Assembly (NCBI GenBank): GCA_036897485.1
Contig: JAYMTF010001928.1
Coordinates: forward strand, 1-20,577
DNA length: 20,577 nt
Direction of reading: 5' to 3'
Source: Pelargonium nanum
Lineage: Eukaryota > Streptophyta > Magnoliopsida > Geraniales > Geraniaceae
Position numbers and translations under genes: made by a program. Below, piece by piece: positions 9,285 to 20,000 of this stretch; position 1 is the stretch's first letter; every line of letters begins with the position of its first letter. The notes below the pieces were generated by a model. That model did no database searches, had not been told where the DNA came from, and saw only the letters and a list, made by a program, of their open reading frames with translations.

Positions 9285-11564
9285 CTAAGGTTTCCTAGTA
9301 GGAATTAGACATAAAGGTTGTTCCTTGTGCAATGAAAAGCTAAGCTTCTCACTCATATCAAGATGTGCAGGATCTTCACCATTTGGAAGACACCAATCAA
9401 AGCAATACAACAAATGTGCCAATATCAATAAAACTTGCTTGCTTGCCATGGCTTGTCCAGGGCATATTCTCCTCCCAGATCCAAAAGGCAAGTACTCAAA
9501 ATCTTGTCCTAGAAAACCCATGTTCGAGTTCAGGAACCGTTCAGGCTTAAAAGATAACGGGTCTTCCCAGGTTTTAGGATTGCGCCCGATGGCCCATAAG
9601 TTGACAAAAACTCTTGTATCTTTGGGAATTGAGTAGCTCATGACTTGGCAACTCTCAAGTGCTCTGTGTGGGAGAAGAAGTGGCACTGGTGGGTGCAACC
9701 TAAGTGATTCCATGACACATGCAAGCAAATATGGAAGTTGATGGGAGAGATTTGACTCTTTGATGGAGTCTTGGTTGATGAGTTGTGTAGTGAGCTCTTG
9801 TTGGACTTTTTTCATGGCTTCTTTGTTTCTTATTAGCTCAACCATTGTCCACTCAACTGCTGATGTAGTTGTATCTGCAGCTGCAGACAATAGTTCCTGC
9901 AGAAAATAACATGTATATGTAGGATTAATTGGTTTAGCTCAAAATATGTGTTTTAAAGTGTTTATCACAAGTAGTACTACAACATTTTGAAGTACTGTAT
10001 ATATTTTCATGGAAATGGGTTTTTGTAAATAAATGATAAAACATTATCATGTGATGACAAGAAGATCAGACGGTATCCAGTGTCACCTCGACTATAAGAT
10101 TAATATGTGCGATTAAGCTGTATGTACTAGTCAACTTCGTACTTTCATCACATATAGCTTGCTAGGCTGGTTGTATGCACATGTGGGGACCACATATATG
10201 ACCGGCTCGAATACCGAGTTATGATATCGTGTCAACCTATATATAATTATGAAAGTACGATGATATGTGTTGAACTGTGAATACAAGTTCGAACTATATT
10301 CAACAACAGTCCACGTGCAAGCGATTGCATGAGAAAACACTGATGGCTAGAGAGGTGTAGTGAGTGTGTGTCAAACTCAAATACCAAATTTAGACTACGT
10401 TCAACACTTCCCAACGTGCTAGTCAACAACACGTGGAACCACTGACAACTGAAAAAGTGAACGACTTGCGCGCCCGACCAAAATACTATGATTTTGTACT
10501 TTTTTAAATTTTCCAGAAACCAATACTAGACCTATTGGGTTGGTCCAATCCTATTAGTATGTAAAAATAATAATAATCTTCACGCTTTAGACACGCTCAA
10601 ACAAACAAAATAATGAAAACTCGATCAACACGGAAGAGTAAGAGAACAAAGAAGGTGTAGTTTTGCATACGATGGCCAAGTAACTGATCTGGTCGTTCTC
10701 GAATCCATTAGCAATCAAAACATCCAAGAAATCTTCAACCCTAGGGTTTTCAAGCCTAGAAGACCCTTCTCTTCTTTCCTTAACAACCTCTTCCCATAAA
10801 CCCTCAAATTCCTTAGACATCTCAAGACCCTTCTTCTTCAAACCCTGAAGATCAAACCTAGCAAAAACAGGAAACAAATCAGCCAAATTTGGAGTAGAAA
10901 CCAACTCCTCAGCTCTCAAGAACACCTCCTTCAACTTGCTCTCCACATCACCACCATACCAACAATAACTCCTAGAGAAAAACACACAAGTTATGGAGTT
11001 AAGCACTGTTGTGGACACAACTTGAGCTATGTTCACAACACGCCCTTCTTTGCAAGAACTCAAAAACTCCACCATTTCATGCACTTTCTCCTCTCTTATC
11101 ATGGCTGTGGACTCCAAGGCTTTGCCTGAGAACAACTTGGCTCGACACAAGCTGCGTAGAAACCTCCAATGATCCGTACAATCCGACCAGATAAGTGACA
11201 AACGCGTGATATCAGAGCCTTGGTGACTGGTTATGTCGGGAACGGATCGAGCAGAGAGGAGACGATCATGGGTCTTGAGGATCTCAGCTGCAGCTGAGGG
11301 AGAAGAGGCTACAACAACAAGCTGAGAGCCAAGCTTGAGAGAGATGAGAGGTCCATAGAGTTTGGCAAAATGGGTCATGGAGATGTGAGGTTTTGGACCC
11401 ATTTGGAGAATGTTGCCAAGGATTGGCCATGGCCTTGGACCTGGTGGTAATGGTGGAGATGGAGATGGAGATGTTAAGTGCTTGAAGATGAGGAAGAGAA
11501 GTGGAGACAAAAGGAGGAAGGAGATGAGATTGTTGGCAACTAGTGAAAATAGGGTTTGATACAT
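9285..11564 (-). CDS. Cytochrome P450, CYP80-like, complete, 2 exons
   Basis: An ER-anchored haem-thiolate monooxygenase. Exon 1 is 11564-10671 (298 codons) and exon 2 is 9896-9285 (203 codons plus stop). The single phase-0 GT-AG intron gives 501 aa. An in-frame TAA two codons before the ATG supports the start. Visible parts in order are: an N-terminal hydrophobic anchor (about 10-30), the proline hinge PPLPPGPRPWP (37-47), C-helix WRFLR (133-137), I-helix AAADTTT (303-309), ExxR as ESLR (361-364), PERF (416-419) and the haem loop PFGSGRRICPG with ligand Cys443. Stretches such as AAEILKTHDRLLSARSV and LIWSDCTDHWRFLR resemble CYP80 enzymes, which act on benzylisoquinoline and tropane alkaloids (for example N-methylcoclaurine 3'-hydroxylase). 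The substrate cannot be read from sequence. The usual I-helix glycine of AGxDT is alanine. Family placement is less sure (about 0.7) than the P450 call. Confidence 0.95.
9897..10670 (-). other. Intron of the P450 gene (774 bp)
   Basis: A phase-0 intron at the I-helix, the position commonly seen in plant A-type P450s. It starts GTATGC and ends TTTTCTGCAG on the transcript strand. It contains several CACGTG-like words (CCACGTGCAA near 10312, ACACGTGGAA near 10430) and short imperfect repeats around AACACTTCCCAACGTG. No transposon ends were identified. Confidence 0.8.
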
Positions 11565-12241
11565 TTTTTAGAGCCAAAGGTGATGATGGGAAGTGTTGAT
11601 AAGAATGTTTAGAGATCAACAAAATTTAGTTACAACCTTTAGCATCTATATATATAAAAGAAAATTAAGAGGTTTTAGCCTCTATACTTATTTTATTGTA
11701 CTTTATTTTTGTCTTTTTCAAGCTCGCGATAACACTTGTAAGTCATATAACACTCAGAACCACTCTCATTCTAGTCAGATCGGACCATAAAGCGCTAGTT
11801 AAACGGTAAAAAATCTTTACACGCTTGGTGGTTAGAGCAATTATAAACATTTGAAATGACATTTTTGCTCTTCATATTACTTATAATTTTCAAATAATAA
11901 AGATGAGTTCATTAGCCATATTACTAATTTGATTTAAAATGTCATTAATCATGACATTCTCAAAATTTTGATAGTCAAATTTTCACCCAATTTAGTCCGG
12001 CCGGTCACATGAAGGCCAAACTAATTGAATTGGTTGACACGTCTTATTCTTGAATCACAATTTATTTTATGTATGATGTTTTTCTGAATAATATAAGAAA
12101 ACAATGAAATATATGAAAGTTATGTCATTTGGGGTTTGTCATATGTGCACCTAATCTTTAAAAAGTTAGACCGGGTCACTTGGTGAATAGTTTGTTCAAA
12201 ATTGTCTAGTCCAATGAAAAGTTGTATTTTTTAAACATAGT
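11565..12241. other. Upstream (promoter) region of the P450, no gene
   Basis: AT-rich sequence without coding potential beyond a presumed short 5' UTR. Apart from the TATA-like run at 11647 I recognise no strong element. The words CCAATGAAAAGTTGTA and CCAATCGAAAGTTGTT near 12211 and 12242 form a short local tandem pair next to the LINE insertion. Confidence 0.5.
11647..11657 (-). promoter_or_regulatory. TATA box candidate for the P450 gene
   Basis: TATATATATAAA on the plus strand (TTTATATATATA on the gene's strand) lies about 83 bp upstream of the ATG. A start site about 30 bp downstream would leave a 5' UTR of roughly 50 nt, which is normal for plant P450s. It is a simple AT repeat, so chance is possible. 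Confidence 0.45.
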
Positions 12242-12257
12242 CCAATCGAAAGTTGTT

Positions 12258-13153
12258 TTTGTTTTAAAGGATGTAAGATTTTATATCAATTCAAAAGATT
12301 CATAAATACAAGATCTGCAGTTGAAATTAGACAAAACGACCATATCCAACCACACACTCCCTCGATCGAAACAGATGATCTAGCAAAGCTATAAGCAACA
12401 GGATCCGCTCCTCTCCTAACAAAACGAAAGTCCAAACTAGAAAAGCTAGATAAACAAGACAAAATGTCATATGTAAGCAAACTCAAGGCACTGAGAAATC
12501 TCTCTCCTCCGGTCTTCAACGCACGAACCAAACTATGAGCAACATGATTTGCTCCCCACCTCCCCAAACTGAAATTCAAACTAGAAAACCTTGATAAACA
12601 AGACAAAATGTCAAATATAACCAGACCCAAGGCACTGGGAAACCCCTCCCATCCGGTCTTTAACGCACGAACCACCTTTTCAACATGGAATTCAACAATC
12701 ACTTTATCTCAACCGTTTCGAGCAGTCCAAGATAAGGCTTCGCAGATCGTTAGGACTTCCGTCAGCTCCGGGTCCAAGGCACCCAACCACCCTGCCCGGC
12801 CACTGGCGCAGACCGCACCCGACCAATCACGAAGAACTCATCCACCCCCTGATCTATCATCGGCAGCAAACTCAGCACCATCCTTGTAGAGCTTGAAATA
12901 CGACATGCTGCTCTGACCACGTCCAACCAACAATGGAGCGAACAGAGTCACGAGTACGCTACCACTACGTGAAACTAGAATCCGCCAAAAACCAAATCCA
13001 AAGACACAAAAACTTTAGCAAGTCCTAATATTTGCCATCGAGACAAGGCTTATACCCGTGAAAAAATCACTTTTAACACATATAAGAGAAAATGTTGCGA
13101 ACTAAGAACGGCAGCGGCGAGAGAAGATGCGGCAACCCTAGCTAAGATGCGGC
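12258..13153 (-). mobile_element. Internally deleted LINE insertion flanked by 16-bp target-site duplications
   Basis: CCAATCGAAAGTTGTT at 12242-12257 and CCAATCAAAAGTTGTT at 13154-13169 differ at one base and flank an 896-bp block. Read on the minus strand, the block begins with a GC-rich leader (GCCGCATCTTAGCTAGGGTT, then GCCGCATCTTCTCTCGCCGC). It continues with T-rich leader-like sequence, then an RNase H-like fragment, and ends in an A-rich tail (CATCCTTTAAAACAAAAAC). This matches a LINE that kept its 5' leader and 3' end but lost ORF1, endonuclease and reverse transcriptase. A weaker tandem copy of the flank word at 12211 leaves some doubt about the duplication. Confidence 0.6.
12286..12905 (-). 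pseudogene. Broken RNase H-like (RVT_3) domain of a plant LINE
   Basis: On the minus strand the translation runs YFKLYKDGA (first catalytic Asp region), a stop in place of the next residue after RSGGG, then VLRDWSGAVCASGRAGW and ELTEVLTICEALSWTARNG (the Glu-helix region). It ends with FVRRGADPVAYSFARSSVS, matching the FVRRxANxVAHxLAR ending of plant LINE RNase H domains. At least two stops (TGA near 12837, and one after ARNG) and a 144-bp internal duplication (copies 12385-12528 and 12529-12672) show it is not functional. Confidence 0.65.
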
Positions 13154-13371
13154 CCAATCAAAAGTTGTTGATACATCTAATATTCTTTAGTAAATAAAAT
13201 ATGTGTTTATGATAAAGTTTATGTCATTATCAACAATAAATAATCACCATTGTAATCATCCATCTCTAGAGTTTATTTTTGTTTCTTTAATAATTTAACA
13301 GCCAAGCACGCTAAGATTGATGCAACTCAACAATTGTATATAGCCAAAATATAATTTGTTAGGATGGGCAT

Positions 13372-13866
13372 AATCATAGATTCTGACCGAAATCAATTAC
13401 TTTGAAGAGTTCGTAAGTTGGCCAATGTTATTCGTATGCAATAAGTTTTGTTTGATAGTATTCTTTTACGTCTTATCTTTTCCACGAAGGGTTGCACGTA
13501 ATTTACTATTGTGTGTAGAGCCCATGGCGGCCACTTTAGTAAATCTGTGTTTTTATGATCGAACAACTGGTTTTTGGGTATATGCTAAAGAGGACGCGCA
13601 CTTGAGTCCCCTTTTTTTAGCTCTCACACCTCTCATATGAACGTATTAACGTTGGGTGATGTGCTCGGTCCCTTCCCAAAAAAAATTCCCGTGGCTCGTT
13701 TTGTAAAATGGTATCATCATAGATTTTGACGAAAAAACTGGAAATAAAAAACAACTTTAAAGAGCTTATAGGTGGCACTATGCTAGTCGTATTCTGAAAA
13801 TTTGCATTCTGTCCCGTTCTCTATGTTTTATCTTTTCAACAAAGGTCGCGTGTAATTTACTAGTGA
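13372..13866. repeat. Diverged direct duplication, two units of about 150 bp
   Basis: Unit A (13372-13511) and unit B (13715-13866) share, in the same order, ATCATAGATTcTGAC / ATCATAGATTtTGAC, then ACTTTgAAGAGttcgTA / ACTTTaAAGAGcttaTA, then TATCTTTTcCACgAAgG / TATCTTTTcAACaAAGG, then GTAATTTACTAtTG / GTAATTTACTAgTG. This is an old direct duplication or two copies of an unknown repeat in the same orientation, with start points about 343 bp apart. Confidence 0.6.
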
Positions 13867-14049
13867 AAATGTTTGTGTTGATCCCTTGACCCTTTGTGAT
13901 CTTGTTGGAGAAGGAAAATGTGTATCATACCGAGGAGGTCGACCAGACAAATGAGGATGTTGACTAGCATATATCACTTATAGTATATAAATTTGATATA
14001 AATAAATATATTACAATTAGATACCATTTGTTTTAACTATATATATATA

Positions 14050-14258
14050 CAGAGAGAATAAGGAATCTAAGTCAACTAATATTTGGCTTAGTCTAAGCCA
14101 AACCAATGAAGTGATGACACCTCATTAAATTGCATCCATACCCACCCAAGTGAATTGATGGGAGCGGAGCGACCTGCCCAGATCCAAGATTTTTAATAAG
14201 GTGTCAATTCATTCATGGCTTAGTATAAGTCAAAAATATTTTGGTTTAGTCAATCCCT
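14050..14258. mobile_element. MITE-like inverted-repeat element bordered by TA runs
   Basis: The left arm (GGAATCTAAGTCAACTAATA, then TTTGGCTTAGTCTAAGCC, later GATGACACCTCATTAAA) matches the reverse complement of the right arm (GGGATTGACTAAACCAAAAT, then TTTGACTTATACTAAGCC, later AATTGACACCTTATTAAA) over some 70 bp with mismatches. Both arms abut TATATATA tracts, so the exact ends and target duplication cannot be fixed. A perfect small palindrome TTGGCTTAG-T-CTAAGCCAA sits at 14083-14101. Non-coding. Confidence 0.55.
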
Positions 14259-14656
14259 ATATATATATATTAATTCTCATGTCCATTTTAATAATTAGGT
14301 AATTTATACATATTTACATATTTGACCTTATCAATCTACAGTCTCAAAATACAACTAATTTGACCAACTTATCATAATACTAAAGTTACCAAACAAGCAC
14401 CGGCATGTTAACATTTCTGAGATACCATTTTCTGCAAGAAACAAACACACCATGTCTATTGCTGAAAGACAAAACTTCAATATAATCTGGATTGATTTGA
14501 GAGTGTCCAAAATCAAACTTGTCTGTGAAAATGAAAAAAGAAAAACAACATAAACTGAAGATTAATAAATAGTACCTAAAATCTATATGAAACTGAGACT
14601 ACCACAACACAGCAAACCCATTGCAAGTAACAACAAGAACAGACCATTCAGGCCAG

Positions 14657-16991
14657 CTACGGAACAATCTTCTTAAACAATAATATGCATTTCAGAGCCT
14701 TCTCAAATTCAGTGTCTTCCATGGCAATCGTAAAGCGGCAGTAACCGGGTATTCCCGTCCACGAGCTGCTGTTGATGCATAACCCAGTAGTTCTCAGAAC
14801 CGCGGCCCTGATATTCGAGTCATTGATCTTCACTTCATTAGTAGTAGCATTTTCGGGGGTGTTTCCGAGAAGAATTTTCTTGTTTAGATAGGAGGAAGGT
14901 TTCGCCACCATGGAAATTCCACCGGAGGATTCGAGCACATCCCATCCACAGCTCTCGAGTGTCTATTGCCGAAAATATCATGAAAAAGGGGTAGTGAGTT
15001 GAATGAAACTATGCTGATAGCAAATGTAAGAGAAGCCGGGATGTGATGGAGAGAAACTTACCCAAACACGTGAAAAGAAAAGGTGGTGAACACTCGGTAA
15101 CTACTAGTTAGAGTGCATATATCAAACACGGGACTGAGAACTAACCCATAAACAATACATGATAAAGGGTGGCCTCGTGCATGAGGCTCCCACCTAACAC
15201 AAACACGATAGGAAATAAGTGTGTTTGGGTTGAGTAAATTTGTAATCGTGTCGTTGTCGTGTTGGGAATGTAAAACACGCACACACAACTAGTTAAATGT
15301 GTTGTGACACGGCACTACACGACATGATACATTTAGGGTTAAAATTGTCGGGTCTGGAGAGGGTTATTTATATACACAGCCTTCCCCTGCAACTGCAGAG
15401 AGGCCGTTTCCTTGACGCTAACTCGTGACCTTAAGGTCAGCAACCTTACCGTTGCACTAAGGGTCACCCTCTATAAACATAACAGATTAACGAATAACAA
15501 ATGTGACAAAGACCTTTTAGTAGAAACATAAGGCTTACCTCTTTTAATCGCTTTGATCTACTTTCCAAATTGCCGATCTGTTCTGCAATAGCATTCGTTA
15601 GGTCTCCGTCTTTTTGCTCTTTGAGATCTAGTAATTTCTTGATAGCATACTTGACAGTGCTATGAGGTTTGCTCAATCCAGGAAAGCTATGAAATGCATT
15701 AATCAGAACTGGCTGGTTCAAAACCAAGAACCCAAACTTGAGAGCCCCAGTAAGCATCTTCAGAGACAGACCTCCGAGCAGGGACACACTAAAAGATGGA
15801 TTGCACGAGGAATATAGCTGCGACAAGCTTGCTTCCAAATTCCATCCACCCCAACTCTTAGAGTCAAATTCTAATCCCGAGAACGAAGTATCGATAACAA
15901 CTCTAGCCCCAAGCTTAGCACAAGTGGATAATATATCTATCATCTCTTTATTGCTGTAAACCAAGCCAGTGGGATTGACCGTTGGGCCGGAAATGTACAC
16001 CCATGGCTTAGTGACGTTCTCAAGTACTCTCGTGAGAACATTTTCCGTCAGCTTATAACCTGATTCGGGATCTGTAGGAATGTTGACAGTGTTTGCTTTC
16101 AAAAATTTGGCAGCAGAGACATAATTACCGTTTGAGCCAGCTGGGATGCACAAGGTCCCGCCTTCTTGGTTGCAGCAGAGAACCAGTTTACTAAAAAGGG
16201 CTTGAGAGCAGTCTGCATATATGAACTCCGAGCTGCTATCTGCTGGGAAACCATAGCTGCTCTTGATGAATCGTTTGATGCTCGGAGTGACATCAATTTC
16301 TGATTCAGACATGTTTTGTCTCGCAAAACTTTCAAAAATAGCAGCCTTGACACGGGAAGGTGTGGGCAAGAAACTTTGATCTACATCCATGTGAATAAAG
16401 GGAGACTTATCGACGTCACTAATTGATAACTCGGCGTTATTGAGCACTTCAGTGGCCGAACTAGAAAAACCAATCATCCCGACTGTTTCGGCCTTTCCAC
16501 ATTCCCTCTGAAGAACACGTAAGAAAAAAATCAGCAATTTGCCTCAAGCGATGACTGATTTGTAGAGAATTACAAGGAACTACAGCATTTTCACCAAAAA
16601 AATGTGACCAACTACACCGTGAACAATATACATGGCATGTGCAAACAGCATGGCATTCAATGAATGAATCCATAACAGACAGAAGAAACCGTAGAGAATG
16701 TTTTTCAAGTTTTGTAGCCTATGATATGCACAGGGTTGCTTTCTTGGACAAGACAGTCATTTATAAGGACAATGTTATAGATAATAATGTAAAATCAATA
16801 AATAAAATATAAACTTTTGTCCAATGTATTCCTACCCAAAAGTTTAAGCTATTAGGTGGAGGGCCCAACTTGTATATCAAGTGCCGATGGACATCACATT
16901 CTTTTAATGTGGGATACTGGGATTGGCAAGAGAGATGGGCCATTACACCCAAACATAAGCAGCTATGTTACCATGTTAAAATATGTATATG

Positions 16992-17026
<35 letters not shown>

Positions 17027-20000
17027 AGGTGTGCAAAATTTCTCAAGAAAAATGGTCTCGAATAAATTTTGCAAATAACTATTAGTCTATTACTTTTTCT
17101 AAAACCTGTGCATAGCAGGGTCCCATGACTAATACTTCAAACTAACTGAAATAAACAATTAAATGCATTAATTTAGGAGGATTTTAACTGTAGATACTAC
17201 TGACAAACCTTTGCAGGTGGATGTCGGTCGGCCATCTTAAAAGCTAGAAGCTCATGGAAAATACAGCCGTAGTAATATTGACTAATCAATGCAGTATTGC
17301 CTTCTAGTACTTCCACAGTTTTAGACAATGCCTTAAAGATGGCCTCCTCTTCTGAAATGACAAAGGCCACTTCCAAATCTGAATAAACCTGCAGGCAGTG
17401 TTCAGCTACCATATAAGATAGTGTTGTGTATAGCAAGCTAATAAGACAGAAAAGTCAATTCTATAGCTCCCTAGTTTAGATCCAAAATGTTCAAAACCTT
17501 AAAGTTGTGCTCCATGTTGCAAGAATATTGACACGCAACACGATTTGCTGCACAATTTGTCATTTTCAGAAAATAGCGGACACCATACATTACGACTCGT
17601 TAATTGAAAAATTATATGTATTTATAGTTTTTAACTGTATTGAAATTAAACTTGATATTATATCAAACTAAAACTAACATCTTATAAGTAAACAAGTCTA
17701 TTTTAAACAAGTAATCCAATCAAATAAGCAAGCAAACTCGTTAACATAAGTTCAAATCAAATGAGCAAACCAAGTCATTACTCATTACAGCTCAATCATA
17801 TTCATGAGGCTCGAACTAAACGACCAACACAAATTATCTCCCACAAATAAATAGTATAAAACTAAGCTATAACAATCAATTGACATTCTAACTTAGGGTT
17901 TTTTTAATTTCTAAATGGCTTTTAAAAATAAAAATAAAATAAAAAACATTTTTTCTATTGAAAAGTAACTAAATAAGACACCGCGTGTTGGGGAAGTGTC
18001 GGATTTATTTGTTTATTTTAATTTTTAATAACCTATTTGCATATCATACACGTGTCGGCCGCATGTCGTGTCCGATTCACGTGTCAGACACCGACACTCT
18101 GCTGGAGGAGAGTGTCAGTGCTTCAAAGGTTGTGCTAACCTGACTGAGTTAATTGGTTGCTTACCTGATTTTTTACCAGGCCACATATAATTGCTGCATG
18201 TGAAGGTAGACGAGTTCCTGCAAGATATTTCAGGACCCCATTGGAACCTGGAAGGCTGGACAGCTCAAACTGATCCGATATGTCCAAGAAAAGCCTAGCT
18301 CCAATCTCTCTTGTAACATCTAAAAGATGCTGAAAAGCTGAACTAGTAACAGCCTCAAAATGAGCTATCCCAGTAACCACCACCTGTGGCTTCAACTTCT
18401 TTATCAGTTCTATCATCAAATCCGATTGGCGTGGTGCTTCAATGACAGTAATCACATCCTCTGAAGGATTATCAATTCCATTGTTCTACATCAAAGATCA
18501 ATAGGTTGTTATTACATAAACATCACATGCCAAAATTACTAAATCAAACAGATATCAGTGAGACAATGCCGATTGGTGAGGAATTGTATATTTACTTTTT
18601 CTCGTGGCATATTAATGTGTTTAGGAGCAATCATTGAAATGAGACAATAGCAAAGTAGATGGAAGTCATTATGTCTAAAAATCCAAAACCTGGTCCTGCC
18701 AGGTAAAATAAAATGTTCGCTTTGAATGCCTGGAAAAGGTTCATATATCGCAATTAGATTTTACCAGCTTACCCAGCCCACCCCGGAAAAAATAAAGATA
18801 TTTTGCAAAGAAAAACTCGAGTTAAGTAATGGAACATATAAAGGAAAAAAAACACCAGACATCGTTTGATTTTAAAGAATAAATGTTGCAAAAAAAACTA
18901 TAAAGTACTCCATCCATTCCAAAATGAGTATCTTATTTCTCTTAGCATTTTTGTCCCGAAATGAGTGTCATCTTTCAGTTTTTAGAAAGTTAGTTGTGCA
19001 TGAATTATCAAAAATATCCCTATAATAAGTTATTTAGGATCCCTTGAGTTTGTTACAACGCATGCACATGGTATTCAAAGGAAAGTGTCCAACAACAACT
19101 TACCCTTAATTCTTCTAAAAATGGAATACAAGACACTAATTTTGGGAATGAGTAATGATTTTACAAATAACAATTGCATCTTAATTGTAGCTTCTTGAGT
19201 ATGTTTTGTGTTGATCTAAAGGGTAACAAACAACAATCATATGTCTTTGAGATATATCAAATTTTAATTGAGGTATAACATTTCCAAATATACAAAATGA
19301 CGATGGCATTATAAACATACAGTACCTGAATTGCCAATGATGTTAACCATTGTTTGGGTAGGTATCTGGTTAGATGTTCGTCAACAATTGCAAGGCGAGG
19401 TGAGAATAATTGAAGTGCATTCTCAATTGCCACGTCCCTTGAAGGAAAGACCACAACATTCTTGCATAGTGGAAAGCAGGAAAAAGAAAGTCAGATATGT
19501 AGCATATATTACACACCAAGGAAGCATACACAACATGAAGTTCTACAATAACCCTTCCATACAAATATTATAGATATTAATGTCATCCATTTCACTATGT
19601 AAAAGCAAATTATTTCAGTCCTCGCCTATGATAATTGCAGACTATATTCTAACTTAATCCTTGCGAGTAAAAAGTTTTAAAAGTAGATCACACATACGAT
19701 ACAAAATATGAAACTTTTAAGCCACATAATCCTTACAACAGGTTTCCTAAATTCCCAAATTAAATTACAGATGCCGGTTAACTCGCTGGTAATAGGCACT
19801 TACCAAACGAGGGGAACACAGTGTGACCATTTGACTTCTCCCTACAGAACTTGTAGCTAATACACATGGTGAGCATATGCAACATGTTTCATATAAACAA
19901 TAGAACAATGGATTTGTTTTGTAGTATATTTGGATAGAGAAATGTATTGACCTATGAATAGACAAAACACCAAACTGTATTTCTTGGATTACCATCTTCA

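Larger units (their letters stand above)
13170..14656. other. Gene-free region between the LINE insertion and MMT
   Basis: AT-rich with no convincing ORF. It holds a diverged duplication (13372-13866) and an inverted-repeat element (about 14050-14258). The last 200-300 bp before 14657 should include the MMT 3' UTR; no clear AATAAA on the minus strand was seen. Confidence 0.6.

Noticed and set aside
9325..9636. Plus-strand frames within the P450 second exon
   Set aside because: They are shadows of the real minus-strand P450 coding sequence, which has all the family motifs.
10131..10432. Minus-strand frames in the P450 intron, as possible extra exons
   Set aside because: The two P450 exons join in phase at a standard position and give the expected 501 residues, so no extra exon is needed.
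12608..12889. Plus-strand 93-codon frame rich in Ser, Pro and Ala
   Set aside because: It is antisense to the RNase H-like remnant, whose minus-strand frame carries recognisable motifs.
13425..13640. Plus-strand 71-codon frame
   Set aside because: It spans the diverged duplication, has no family motif, and unit B does not conserve the frame.
15414..15459. Pol III A and B boxes considered as a tRNA gene
   Set aside because: No cloverleaf or acceptor stem can be formed. The downstream body follows the Au SINE order instead.
16981..17026. Regular repeats considered as a CRISPR-like array
   Set aside because: It is a simple hexanucleotide microsatellite without spacers, in a plant intron.
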